A stretch of DNA of 26,445 nucleotides. Origin: a virus. The notes under the pieces were generated by a model. It did not search any database. It was not told where the DNA came from and was given only the letters and a program-made list of their open reading frames with translations. The stretch lies in the IMG/VR virus record IMGVR_UViG_3300029319_007321, positions 1-26,445 of that record; one strand, given 5' to 3'. Positions 16,166 through 24,058 of this stretch are shown piece by piece. Position 1 is the first letter of the stretch. Each line of letters opens with the position of its first letter. The translations under genes and the position numbers were made by a program.

Positions 16166-18595
16166 TCAGCGCCTTTGTGCTTGGTTCATGTATTGAATCG
16201 CCTGGTCGAGCGCTTGCTGTTTAAGGGCTGATTGTTCTGGTTTTGAGTAAAGGTTCATAATGCCAGTCAAAGCAAGACCCATAACCCTGTTGAACTCATT
16301 GATGTTTTCATTGGAAAGGCCGCCTCTCAAATAAAGCGAGTAAGCCTCCATAGAGTTTTGATAAGACAAAGGATTACCCATATTGTCAAACGCCTTGCCG
16401 ATATCCTCCATAGGAGGTGCATTCTCCAATGAGCCAAGAGGTCTTGGTGCAGGAGCCGCCTGAGGAGCAGGCGCAGGAGCAGGCGCTGGTGCCGCAGCCG
16501 GTTGAGAAGGCCGTGCTCTATTTAACTCTGCCTGAGCAGCAGCCTGTTGTTCTGCTGTAGCGTTTGGTCCCATGCCAGCCGCAATAATGTCAGGGTTGAT
16601 TGGGGGTTCTCCACCTGTAGCCTCAATGCCTGCAGCAACTTGTTGTTCAGTTGCCCCTGGAAGCATGGCCGCAACCACCGTATCCACCACACTGTTGTCA
16701 TCAGCAGGAGCAGCAGCAAGGACGTTTTGACCGGGCGTAAGGCCAATATCAAACCCTTGTTGCGCTTGCGCTCCAGGCTGGCGCAAAGCCGGATCTTGAT
16801 CCATAGGGGGTAGGGGTGGGCCACCAGTGCGAGTGGGCCTCATAGCGTCTCGCTGCTCGTCAGTCATCCTCGTCATCGTCTGCTGGGCCGGAGGTTGCGC
16901 CTGCTGTTGAGAAGCCTGTTGAACCTTAGTAAGCGCTTGCTGGCGGATCGTAGGATCCAGTTGTTGCAAACTATAAGATCGAATGCCGGGAGAAAAGTCT
17001 TCTTGAGGATTGCCAAGATGAAAGCGGCTGGTCTCGCTATTCAAGTACACAACTTGATCACCTAAACTCAGCTTTACAAACTCTCCTCGAGGCCCAACCG
17101 AAGACAAGTCTGGTGCGCTTGAGTAGTGGTCTGGTTGACGGGCTGCTAACTCTTGCCCCGTAGCCGCCCCAAGAAACCCGGGTTGAGTCGCGGGCTCTGC
17201 GGAAACTCGACCTTTCGCTCTTTCAAGCTGTCGGTAGTTTTCAGCTTGCTCTGCGTTCAAGCCAAGATCAAAGATTTCTTTTTCAATTTCAGCCGAAGTT
17301 CCCGTAGCTGGAGGAACTACTGCAGATACTGCGGGATCGGTTTGAATTGGGGTGGCGGTTTGAGTAGAAGCAGGCGTTCCCGGTTGGACAACATTCTTGA
17401 CAGCATCAATAACCCCCTGCCCCTCTGCGCTAGCTGCTTTTCCCTGATCCGTTTGAGGCGCTTGATACGCACCAATCTCATTTGTAATGGCTTGACCAAT
17501 ACTGTCGGTTGCGGAATAGCTACGATTAATAGCGTCTTGCCGGTTTGATGGAGCACCAATGATTGTGACTGTTCCATCAGGATCTTGACGATATCGGTAT
17601 CCTCCAGCGCCATCAACTTCTCGAGGCTGTGGAGCAGCAGGAGCAGCAGGAGCAGCAGGAGTAGCAGGAGCAGCACCCTCAGCAGCAGGCGCAGCAGCAG
17701 GCGTAGCACCCTCAGCAGCAGGCGCAGCAGCAGGCGTAGCACCCTCAGCAACAGACGCAGCAGCACCCTCAGCAGGACGATCAGCACGAGCACCAAAGGC
17801 AGACTGCAATTCGTTAATCAGCTTGTTTCGTTCTTCATCGGAAACTCCGCTAAATCGATCAAGAAGACTTGATACCTCCGCGTCCGACAAATCAGGAAAA
17901 GCGTTCTTGAGTTCCTTAGCAACCTTAGGGAGGTCCTTTGTTCCTTCATATGCTTTTGCAGCGCCAAGAAAAGAAGCAAGGCCAGCGCCAGCCTTAGCAA
18001 GACTTCCAATAAGTTTTTCTTTAGATTGTGCGAAGAACTGTGTAATCGAATCGTACTTTTTGAGGTCTTCCGCAACCTTTCGTCGTCGGGATTCTTCTGC
18101 AAGCGCCAAAGCTTTTACTTCTGCATCTCTTCCGGCTTGTTCTGCAGCACTTTGAATAGCTTTTGTTTGTTTGAGATTCCCTCCACCTTTGGCCGCCAAA
18201 GCTCCCAAGCCAGCCCGAGATGCCGCCGTTTCTGCACCGCCAATGACTCCTTTGGATCGCCGGAGTGTTTCTTTGAATTCTTCCGCCCCTAATGTTCCTG
18301 AGCGTTGTTGTGCTTGAATTCGCGCCCTTTCACTGGCCGCTTCTTTTCTCGTGTCAGACAGAGCGTATGCTCCACCTTTGATGAGAAGATCGATGCCGCC
18401 CAAAATAGCAGCTTTTTTAGCAACGTCTTTTTTCTTTTCAGCCGCCTGTTGCTTCATTAGAGCGGCAACGTTTGGATCTCTCGAGGCAAGGATCTGGCTT
18501 GTTAAAGAGTCGGTTTGAAGGTAGTCGGTGTCATACTCGTCACCAAGCAAAAACTCATCGTCACTATTAATACCTGTTCTACGTCTACGAGACAT
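16166..18595 (-). CDS. Ala/Pro-rich internal virion-type protein (809 aa)
   Basis: ATG 18595 follows an AGGATGAG ribosome site and lies three bases after the previous stop. The N-terminus is basic (MSRRRRTG), then acidic. Residues 62-80 (AAILGGIDLLIKGGAYAL) and about 194-215 (KLIGSLAKAGAGLASFLGAAKA) are amphipathic or membrane-like. Residues 90-180 are helical with a GGAETAASRAGLGALAAKGGG motif that I associate with ejection-type virion proteins of podovirus-like phages. Residues 273-322 are an EGATPAAAPAA repeat linker, a second Ala/Pro linker lies near 698-718, and the C-terminus is helical and Gln-rich. Placed directly after the gp14-like gene, it is the best candidate for a gp15-class ejection protein, but the long low-complexity linkers are atypical. 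No enzymatic motif was found. Confidence 0.75.
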   Translation of the reverse strand: MSRRRRTGINSDDEFLLGDEYDTDYLQTDSLTSQILASRDPNVAALMKQQAAEKKKDVAKKAAILGGIDLLIKGGAYALSDTRKEAASERARIQAQQRSGTLGAEEFKETLRRSKGVIGGAETAASRAGLGALAAKGGGNLKQTKAIQSAAEQAGRDAEVKALALAEESRRRKVAEDLKKYDSITQFFAQSKEKLIGSLAKAGAGLASFLGAAKAYEGTKDLPKVAKELKNAFPDLSDAEVSSLLDRFSGVSDEERNKLINELQSAFGARADRPAEGAAASVAEGATPAAAPAAEGATPAAAPAAEGAAPATPAAPAAPAAPQPREVDGAGGYRYRQDPDGTVTIIGAPSNRQDAINRSYSATDSIGQAITNEIGAYQAPQTDQGKAASAEGQGVIDAVKNVVQPGTPASTQTATPIQTDPAVSAVVPPATGTSAEIEKEIFDLGLNAEQAENYRQLERAKGRVSAEPATQPGFLGAATGQELAARQPDHYSSAPDLSSVGPRGEFVKLSLGDQVVYLNSETSRFHLGNPQEDFSPGIRSYSLQQLDPTIRQQALTKVQQASQQQAQPPAQQTMTRMTDEQRDAMRPTRTGGPPLPPMDQDPALRQPGAQAQQGFDIGLTPGQNVLAAAPADDNSVVDTVVAAMLPGATEQQVAAGIEATGGEPPINPDIIAAGMGPNATAEQQAAAQAELNRARPSQPAAAPAPAPAPAPQAAPAPRPLGSLENAPPMEDIGKAFDNMGNPLSYQNSMEAYSLYLRGGLSNENINEFNRVMGLALTGIMNLYSKPEQSALKQQALDQAIQYMNQAQRR
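17676..17765 (-). repeat. 33-bp tandem repeat encoding AEGATPAAAPA linker
   Basis: The unit beginning CCCTCAGCAGCAGGCG on the plus strand starts at 17676, 17709 and 17742. The first two copies are 33 bases and nearly identical, the third is shortened to 24 bases, and another CCCTCAGCAGG begins at 17766. Further GCAGCAGGA triplet-rich sequence extends to about 17635. All of it is in frame and codes an Ala/Pro spacer between helical domains. High copy identity suggests recent slippage-driven expansion. Confidence 0.85.
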
Positions 18596-18598
18596 GAC

Positions 18599-18976
18599 TC
18601 ATCCTACACCAAAAGTTTCTGCTTGAAATTTATCGAATTGAGTTCCAGTGTTCGCCTGAGTAGTAGCACCACCCATACTGGCCGCAAGAAGAGCATCATC
18701 TTTCTTAGATTGTTGCGAAAGCGCGGTTCTTTGTTTAGCTCTTTTCTGAGCCTGCTTGTCTGCCTTCATAGCTTCTTTGTTGGCTTTTGCTAAATCTTTG
18801 GCTTGTTGTTCTTGAAAGCTTTGAACCCCGCCGGTTGCTGCCGCTGTAAGAGCAAAACCAACACCAAGCAAAGGATTGACAGCACCAAGAGTCATGGCTG
18901 TTGTTAGGGTGCTTGAAGAAAGGCCGGTTTCTAATGCACCAACAGCCGCCGCCTTTTGTTGTTTTTCTGTAGCCAT
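18599..18976 (-). CDS. Small internal virion protein, T7 gp14-like in character (125 aa)
   Basis: ATG 18976 has AAGAGGT five bases upstream. Residues 23-49 are a Gly/Ala/Leu/Thr hydrophobic segment able to enter a membrane. Residues 53-95 are a highly charged Lys/Gln/Ala helix, and the C-terminus has LLAASMGGATTQANTGTQFDKF. A short protein with one hydrophobic segment and a Gln/Lys/Ala helix, placed after the tail genes and before the large internal proteins, is what gp14-class proteins look like; they are thought to form an outer-membrane pore during DNA ejection. The SMGGATTQ region resembles the ALAAKGGGNLKQT region of the next gene. It is shorter than T7 gp14 (about 196 residues), and assignment is by character and order. 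Confidence 0.7.
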   Translation of the reverse strand: MATEKQQKAAAVGALETGLSSSTLTTAMTLGAVNPLLGVGFALTAAATGGVQSFQEQQAKDLAKANKEAMKADKQAQKRAKQRTALSQQSKKDDALLAASMGGATTQANTGTQFDKFQAETFGVG

Positions 18977-18988
18977 ATCTACCTCTTA

Positions 18989-19843
18989 CTAAAGCGCATG
19001 GACATCAATTACCATACTGCGGCCACCAACCATAATGTGTTTCCAACCAGGGCAGTTATATGTGGGGGTTTGTGAATTGGTTCCCTCGGTCATAGCAAAA
19101 CCCTCATTTGAGTTCACCTCTCGTGTACCTGATTTTCCGTTTCCTCTCGGTGAATCAGCCAGTGAACGGACCAAGCACATCACAACCACATGGTTTATTC
19201 CGGCTGATAAAGTTGGGTGACAGATGAAAGAAAACTGTTTGCGAGAGTGCATGTGGTTGAACGAAGTAGAAGCATACAAGTACCGCGCAGTTGTTGGCTC
19301 TATTTCTCCATTCACAAACAATGCAAACTCAGCGCACCAAGCTTCTTCTAACTTTCCCGGTGTATTTCCATCATCATCTTCAACACCGGACCCCCATGGA
19401 GAGAGAGAGCCTCCCATTTCATAAGCGTAAAAACTACACAGAACAGTGCTCTTAGTGCTGTTTTCTTGAACGTTAAACGTTGCTCCCATGTTTCGAACAG
19501 GAACCCAGCCTGATGTTTGATTTCTTTCAGTTGCAAAATCCGATGTTTTAGATCCTGCATGTGGGTGATGAAAAGACAGGTTTTCAACACCAAAAGGAGT
19601 ATTTCTATAATAAACCTCAGAGCTTACAAACTCAGTTCTGTTCGACCCAGAAGCATAGAAGTCAGGTTTGTATATGTGCCGGGTCTTAACAACCGGCTCA
19701 TTTCCTTTTGATGAAGTTACAAAGTCGCTGTTAGTGCGAATCCCGCTGTTTAGATAAACCTCGTTTTCATCATACAAATCTTCAAAGAAGCTAATAACTA
19801 CTTCATCGCCATCACTTGGTTTTGTAGGTGGATTGATAGGCAC
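18989..19843 (-). CDS. Beta-sandwich tail-associated protein, third of three similar proteins (284 aa)
   Basis: Starts at GTG 19843 with GAGGTG four to five bases upstream and only three bases after the preceding stop. A short N-terminal segment (about 1-45, INPPTKPSDGDEVV...FFEDLYDENEVYLNSGIRTNSDF) may anchor the protein. The rest is beta-rich, with STVLCSFYAYE, AEFALFVNGEI, SFICHPTLSAGINHVVVMCLV and a final SMVIDVHAL strand. The ordering of elements (a F-x-x-x-x-N-G-E/D strand, then a hydrophobic strand, then L-x-A-G and V-x-V, then a terminal strand) matches the gene at 20756-21625. Placed directly after the nozzle gene, these proteins are probably tail-spike, tail-collar or side-fiber components. 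Receptor binding is possible but not shown. Confidence 0.7.
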   Translation of the reverse strand: MPINPPTKPSDGDEVVISFFEDLYDENEVYLNSGIRTNSDFVTSSKGNEPVVKTRHIYKPDFYASGSNRTEFVSSEVYYRNTPFGVENLSFHHPHAGSKTSDFATERNQTSGWVPVRNMGATFNVQENSTKSTVLCSFYAYEMGGSLSPWGSGVEDDDGNTPGKLEEAWCAEFALFVNGEIEPTTARYLYASTSFNHMHSRKQFSFICHPTLSAGINHVVVMCLVRSLADSPRGNGKSGTREVNSNEGFAMTEGTNSQTPTYNCPGWKHIMVGGRSMVIDVHAL

Positions 19844-19846
19844 TTT

Positions 19847-20755
19847 TCACCTCACAAAATTACGAGCGGACAACAGGAAATTACCAAAGGTAACCTTCCC
19901 ATCCGTGGGCTTATCATCCCAGTAATCAATCTTAACTTGAAGTCCAAAATACAACTGAGTGGTAAACTGTGTTGTATAGGAGTAACCAGTAGTTCCAACA
20001 TCTCTTTTACTAGCAAAGAGATGAGAAGCACAGATGTTCTGCCTCAACCTTGCATAGCCAGCGAAAATATTGGACAAAGCTGTGTAGTCGGAGGTCCTTT
20101 CGCCCCAGAAACGATTTTTGTTTATGGTAGGATCTCTGCTGCCGTTGATATTGAATCCTTTGCTTTCAGCTATTGGCGCGTGAAAACCAAAAGCCCCCAT
20201 CTGCACTCTGCGAGTTGTTGCATGCATAGGAATCCATGCAGAAGAAGCTGTAGGCGTAGATGCAGACAAAATATAAGCAAGTCTTGTGCTTACCCTTGTT
20301 TTCTTACCCCAGTTGTTTGAGCCGTTTCCACCAGCAGGAAACAAACCGATAGAGGGTGCAGCAAAAACATCCAAGTGGTATCTGACCAGCATCATGTGAT
20401 GATCGTATTCTCCGCTTGTAATATCAGGGCTGTAAGTAAATGGGCCGATAATTTGGTCTTGGCTGCTTGAAAGCAAGTGCCAAGAGCCATTGTGTGGGCT
20501 GTTGGTTGTTTTTACATAGCCGTATGGTGAAGAAGATTTACTAGCCCCTCGATGGGCCGTGCTGGTTATGTCTCCTTTAGTAAACATTCGACGATCAAGG
20601 CCCTCGTCTCGAATGTTGTCAGAATCAACACCTTGTCTGTTTGCGGTGTTGCCTGTCGGGCTTGTTGCCGTGCTCCAAGAGTCAACGGTGTCGTTCACAT
20701 CTGCGACATCCAAGGTCTCGCCAGGAGTGATGCCTTTTATGATAACTCTGGACAT
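19847..20755 (-). CDS. Tail-associated structural protein with EGLDRRMF motif, second of three (302 aa)
   Basis: ATG 20755 follows immediately after the TGA of the previous gene, with AAGGAAG upstream, so translation is likely coupled. Residues about 18-60 carry NDTVDSWSTAT...DSDNIRDEGLDRRMF, a pattern I associate with tail-attached proteins of marine phages, where the N-terminus anchors and an RDEGLDxRxF turn precedes the main domain. The remainder alternates beta strands (HMMLVRYHLDV, LAYILSAST, YFGLQVKIDYW) and ends in FGNFLLSARNFVR. The arrangement matches its two neighbours at low identity. It probably forms part of a tail collar, spike or side fiber. No catalytic motif is visible. Confidence 0.72.
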   Translation of the reverse strand: MSRVIIKGITPGETLDVADVNDTVDSWSTATSPTGNTANRQGVDSDNIRDEGLDRRMFTKGDITSTAHRGASKSSSPYGYVKTTNSPHNGSWHLLSSSQDQIIGPFTYSPDITSGEYDHHMMLVRYHLDVFAAPSIGLFPAGGNGSNNWGKKTRVSTRLAYILSASTPTASSAWIPMHATTRRVQMGAFGFHAPIAESKGFNINGSRDPTINKNRFWGERTSDYTALSNIFAGYARLRQNICASHLFASKRDVGTTGYSYTTQFTTQLYFGLQVKIDYWDDKPTDGKVTFGNFLLSARNFVR

Positions 20756-21625
20756 TCAACGCTTCCTTTGGTGAACAATAAGCTCTCGCTCAAACATTGT
20801 ACACGGTTGCTGAACTCCCGTTTTCTCAATGTCTTCGCCAGGAACACGATTGTCTACATAAGCCATTTTGTATTGAACCTGAACGTCTGTTTCTCCAGCT
20901 AGCACAGGAATAGCCCCTACAAGGTAAACTGAGTTTCTTCTTACATGATTCGCAAACCATCCAGATTCACACACAACATCACCGTTGCACAACACTCGAA
21001 ACTTAATGCAAGCAAACATTCTTCGAGGTCCAATATTGTCGTCAGCAATGCCATCATCGGGAACATACACATCCCAAAGGTGCGCTTCTCCGGCAGGATA
21101 AGTCTGCCAAGATGGTTCGTAAATGCCTTCCCATTCACCAGACCCGGTCGAAACTTTTTTCTCTGTACCAAGGTTGTTGCATAGGTCCAGGCCCATCCAC
21201 TGAAAGTGAGCAGAAAACTCAACAATCAACAGACTGTCCTCTGTAAGATTTAAATTAAGTGCTGGAGTTGTGTTGAAACTTGAATAGGCTGATGGCCTTC
21301 CAGTGCCTTTAGTTGACCATCCGATGCTTTCCATGTCTCCACCCAAATCTAAAAGCATGATTTTTCCGTAACCATTGCCGTTGTGAGTGGTTGCTACGTC
21401 AGCGAATACTGCATTGAATGCATTGTGCTCAACAAGAGGAAGAGAGCTAAACCCACCAGCGGTCGGGCTGTTGTACACTCCATTTGAAAAGTCTTGTTCT
21501 CGAAAGTTGTCTCGGTCTAAGTAGCCATTGTACTCCGACACAAACTCTTTTTGATTCTCTAAAAAGTCTTCAGGGATAAGAGCATCGCCTGACTCGTGGT
21601 ATTCCTGTCTATACTTCCAAGCCAT
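20756..21625 (-). CDS. Beta-sandwich tail-associated protein, first of three similar proteins (289 aa)
   Basis: The frame is open from 21664, but I place the start at ATG 21625 (MAWKYRQEY). It has a perfect AGGAGG seven to eight bases upstream and is one base after the nozzle-gene stop, whereas the longer form would overlap that gene by 38 bases. The N-terminal 45 residues include FVSEYNGYLDRDNFREQDF, which parallels the RDEGLDRRMF anchor of the next gene. The main domain is beta-rich: LLIVEFSAHFQWMGL, FACIKFRVLCNGDVV, SVYLVGAIPVLAGETDVQVQYKM and a final FERELIVHQRKR. Probable tail-attached structural protein, related to the two genes that follow. Confidence 0.72.
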   Translation of the reverse strand: MAWKYRQEYHESGDALIPEDFLENQKEFVSEYNGYLDRDNFREQDFSNGVYNSPTAGGFSSLPLVEHNAFNAVFADVATTHNGNGYGKIMLLDLGGDMESIGWSTKGTGRPSAYSSFNTTPALNLNLTEDSLLIVEFSAHFQWMGLDLCNNLGTEKKVSTGSGEWEGIYEPSWQTYPAGEAHLWDVYVPDDGIADDNIGPRRMFACIKFRVLCNGDVVCESGWFANHVRRNSVYLVGAIPVLAGETDVQVQYKMAYVDNRVPGEDIEKTGVQQPCTMFERELIVHQRKR

Positions 21626-21626
21626 A

Positions 21627-24056
21627 TCAAGTCCCTCCTCTTGGAGATTTTGCAGAAATACCAAGGGCTTCGTTTAGCGGCTTGATATTCCTTTGCTCCC
21701 CGAGCTTTACTTCAATGTCATAACCAACGATTTGAATCTGTCTGCTTGCAGGAGAAAAAGTAAACTGCATTTCTCGAGCAGGACCAACAGAGGCAGTGCT
21801 TATATCAAACCGGACAGGCACGGGTCGAGCGTTAGCCCAAACTCCAGCATCAGGGTGAGTTGGACCCCAAACAGCAGGAATAGAAGGAGGAAACGTATAC
21901 TTCCTTTCTACATCATTCATTGGACCGTAAATAAACTGCCTGTCATTTGGATCTTGTTGATCGGCGCTTTGCGCTGTTGAGCGAACCTGTCTGGTTGATC
22001 GATTGATTCTGTAGTTCAACTCTAAGTCATTGTTGCCATATGCCACTGCATAAACGATGACATGTGCGGGCTGAACGGATTGATAAACACTACCGAAATC
22101 AATCGACGACGTTTCGTAAAGAGGCTCAACCTTTCGAATACTAGAGTTGGCATAACCTCCTGACCTCTGACCGTACCAGTGTCCCTTAATCTTTGCGCCT
22201 CTACTGTAGACGTAGATTCCTTGTGCCGTGGTTCCTAAGTTTGTTTCACTTTCATTACCAGAAGCATTGCTTCCGTAAAACAAGTAGTTCCTATGATCTT
22301 TAGTTTCGACCATGCAGCCTATTGGGTAGTTTTCTCGAAAACTCCAAGCACCAATCTCATAGTGGTAGCAAAGAACTAAATCATTCTTATCAGACCCAAT
22401 CGTTGGAACCGCCAACCAGTATTCTCTATCTGTGTGATAAATCTCACCAAACGCATTCAACAACGCTGCTGGATTGATTTTTTTCATAAGGTCTGGGATT
22501 GGTGTTGAAATGTTCACAATCCCTGTGATGGTGCCAGTGTTTTCCAAAGCACCTTTGAGCAAGTACACTCCGTCTTGAGAAAGAAAAGCCAAGCCCAAGC
22601 CAGGAATCTCTTTGATTGAGTTGGGCGAAGAACAACCAGTGTCCAAAGTCAAAGTGACTGAAGCAAACCCGTTAGCGGGATCGCCTTTGATTAGGTAGAT
22701 GCCTTTCTGTTTAAAAACAACCAAGGCGTTCCTGGTTGCGTACATTCCAGTAATCGGCCCTTCATTCGCATCTCCAATAAAGAACACATTGTCTGGTGGA
22801 AAGACCTCTGGAAAAAGCGGAGCGCTGTAAGCCACTTCACTTCCAGAATGACCAGCAACGAACATAGTGTTTTTGAATGATGCTAAATACTTCACGCCAG
22901 ACGGAACAGGACCAAAATCCTCATCATAAAGACGATTACCAAGAAAAGCGTCTGGCCGCCCATCCTCAAACACAGTTGTGAAGTTGTCTTGGATCTCCTC
23001 TAAAAAATAAAAATTGTCCCCTCTTGAAACGCTAGCGAGTTCATTGGAACTGTTGACTAAATTTTGAGTCCTATAGACTCTGCGAGCAACTGTTCCTTTC
23101 GGGCCTGTTGGAATTGAAACCCTAATGAAGGTTCTGCCATCCTCATTAGACAATGAATAATCATCGTTCGCGGATTCTTCATAAGAATAAAGGTTGTTGC
23201 CGTTATCAAACGTACACAGCCCGCTTGAAATAGATGGCTTTGATTCTTGTCCTCTTTCATTTACAAACGTGACTTTGTATCGATACCCGTTCTTTCTTTT
23301 TCCCGAATCTAAACCCTGTGTTTCTTTATTTTTTATACCAAATGTCGTATTTGCGACTGTGTCTGGGTCTGAGTTTTGACTGCCAACGCCACAACTCACA
23401 AGATCATGAAAGATTTTTGATACGTTGTATTTTCCATTTGCAAAAAACATAGACGCATGCAGCCCGTCACTGCCCATACCAACAATGCCTGATGCAGTAG
23501 GTGGAGCAGGTGAGGTCCCAAACCCAGCGTTTTCTACTCGAGTTCCATTGAAAACAATCACCCTGTCGTAGCCGTTGGCAAAATAAATATTGCCACCCCA
23601 AGTCTGAGACTGGGTTCTTTGGTGCGGTGTAGTAATAATTTGTCGTCCAGTAACAACGCTTCCGTCAAGATCTACCAAAGGCGTCCAAGGATCAGCCGAA
23701 GAAGACCGCTCTACTTTAGAGCCATTGAAGAAGTTTATCGTCCCGTTTTCGTCTTCAAACAACAACCACTGACGCGCACCGTTATGCTGACAGAACCAGT
23801 GAATACTGTAGATTTCACCCTGACCTTCCCAGGGGTTGCTTCGGGCACCTCGAGCAGACGCATTGTAGTAGTTTTCTTCACGGTTACGACTATCGGGTTT
23901 TTGCAGCGTAGCTATCTCAATGGACCCGCCAGCATCTTTCCAACCGTCGTGGTAGTCCCAAGTCATGTCTCGAATCCTGGCTGCAGTACCTGCTCCAGGG
24001 GTCCACCTTTCCTCTATGCCTCTTAGTTTGTTGACCTGTAGAGTTGTGGTTTTCAT
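21627..24056 (-). CDS. Tail nozzle protein, T7 gp12 (tail tubular B)-like (809 aa)
   Basis: ATG 24056 lies two bases after the adaptor stop, with AAGG upstream. The N-terminus (LRGIEERWTPGAGTAARIRDMTWDYHDGW) has the layout of gp12-class proteins: a short strand, then an arginine-rich loop leading to an NM/MTW(D) motif and GW. Blade-like beta repeats follow, such as ARQWLLFEDENGTINFFNG, TMFVAGHSGSEVAYS, NALVVFKQKGIYLIKGDP (about 435-455) and GLAFLSQDGVYLLKG. These are typical of the beta-propeller core of tubular B proteins. Residues about 250-370 hold an extra fibronectin-like module (YRYKVTFVNERGQESKPS ... RRVYRT ... VFEDGRPDAFLG) that also appears in the adaptor. Length is close to T7 gp12 (794 residues). 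It forms the distal conduit for DNA. Confident by architecture and order, without a database search. Confidence 0.85.
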   Translation of the reverse strand: MKTTTLQVNKLRGIEERWTPGAGTAARIRDMTWDYHDGWKDAGGSIEIATLQKPDSRNREENYYNASARGARSNPWEGQGEIYSIHWFCQHNGARQWLLFEDENGTINFFNGSKVERSSSADPWTPLVDLDGSVVTGRQIITTPHQRTQSQTWGGNIYFANGYDRVIVFNGTRVENAGFGTSPAPPTASGIVGMGSDGLHASMFFANGKYNVSKIFHDLVSCGVGSQNSDPDTVANTTFGIKNKETQGLDSGKRKNGYRYKVTFVNERGQESKPSISSGLCTFDNGNNLYSYEESANDDYSLSNEDGRTFIRVSIPTGPKGTVARRVYRTQNLVNSSNELASVSRGDNFYFLEEIQDNFTTVFEDGRPDAFLGNRLYDEDFGPVPSGVKYLASFKNTMFVAGHSGSEVAYSAPLFPEVFPPDNVFFIGDANEGPITGMYATRNALVVFKQKGIYLIKGDPANGFASVTLTLDTGCSSPNSIKEIPGLGLAFLSQDGVYLLKGALENTGTITGIVNISTPIPDLMKKINPAALLNAFGEIYHTDREYWLAVPTIGSDKNDLVLCYHYEIGAWSFRENYPIGCMVETKDHRNYLFYGSNASGNESETNLGTTAQGIYVYSRGAKIKGHWYGQRSGGYANSSIRKVEPLYETSSIDFGSVYQSVQPAHVIVYAVAYGNNDLELNYRINRSTRQVRSTAQSADQQDPNDRQFIYGPMNDVERKYTFPPSIPAVWGPTHPDAGVWANARPVPVRFDISTASVGPAREMQFTFSPASRQIQIVGYDIEVKLGEQRNIKPLNEALGISAKSPRGGT
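21634..21639 (-). promoter_or_regulatory. Shine-Dalgarno AGGAGG that decides the 21625 start
   Basis: The AGGAGG lies within the last codons of the nozzle gene and is spaced seven to eight bases from ATG 21625. The stop TGA (21629-21627) lies between the two. The ideal spacing argues for the 289-residue rather than the 302-residue product and for translational coupling with the nozzle gene. Confidence 0.8.
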
Positions 24057-24058
24057 TA

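Noticed and set aside
17635-17790. Possible CRISPR-like array
   Set aside because: Repeats are contiguous, in-frame and without unique spacers, so this is a coding tandem repeat.
17585-17872. Plus-strand SSRSSRSS-type ORF
   Set aside because: Shadow of the Ala/Pro linker repeat on the minus strand.
20756-21664. Longer 302-residue version of the first tail-associated protein
   Set aside because: It overlaps the nozzle gene, while ATG 21625 has a perfect Shine-Dalgarno sequence and is one base after the nozzle stop.
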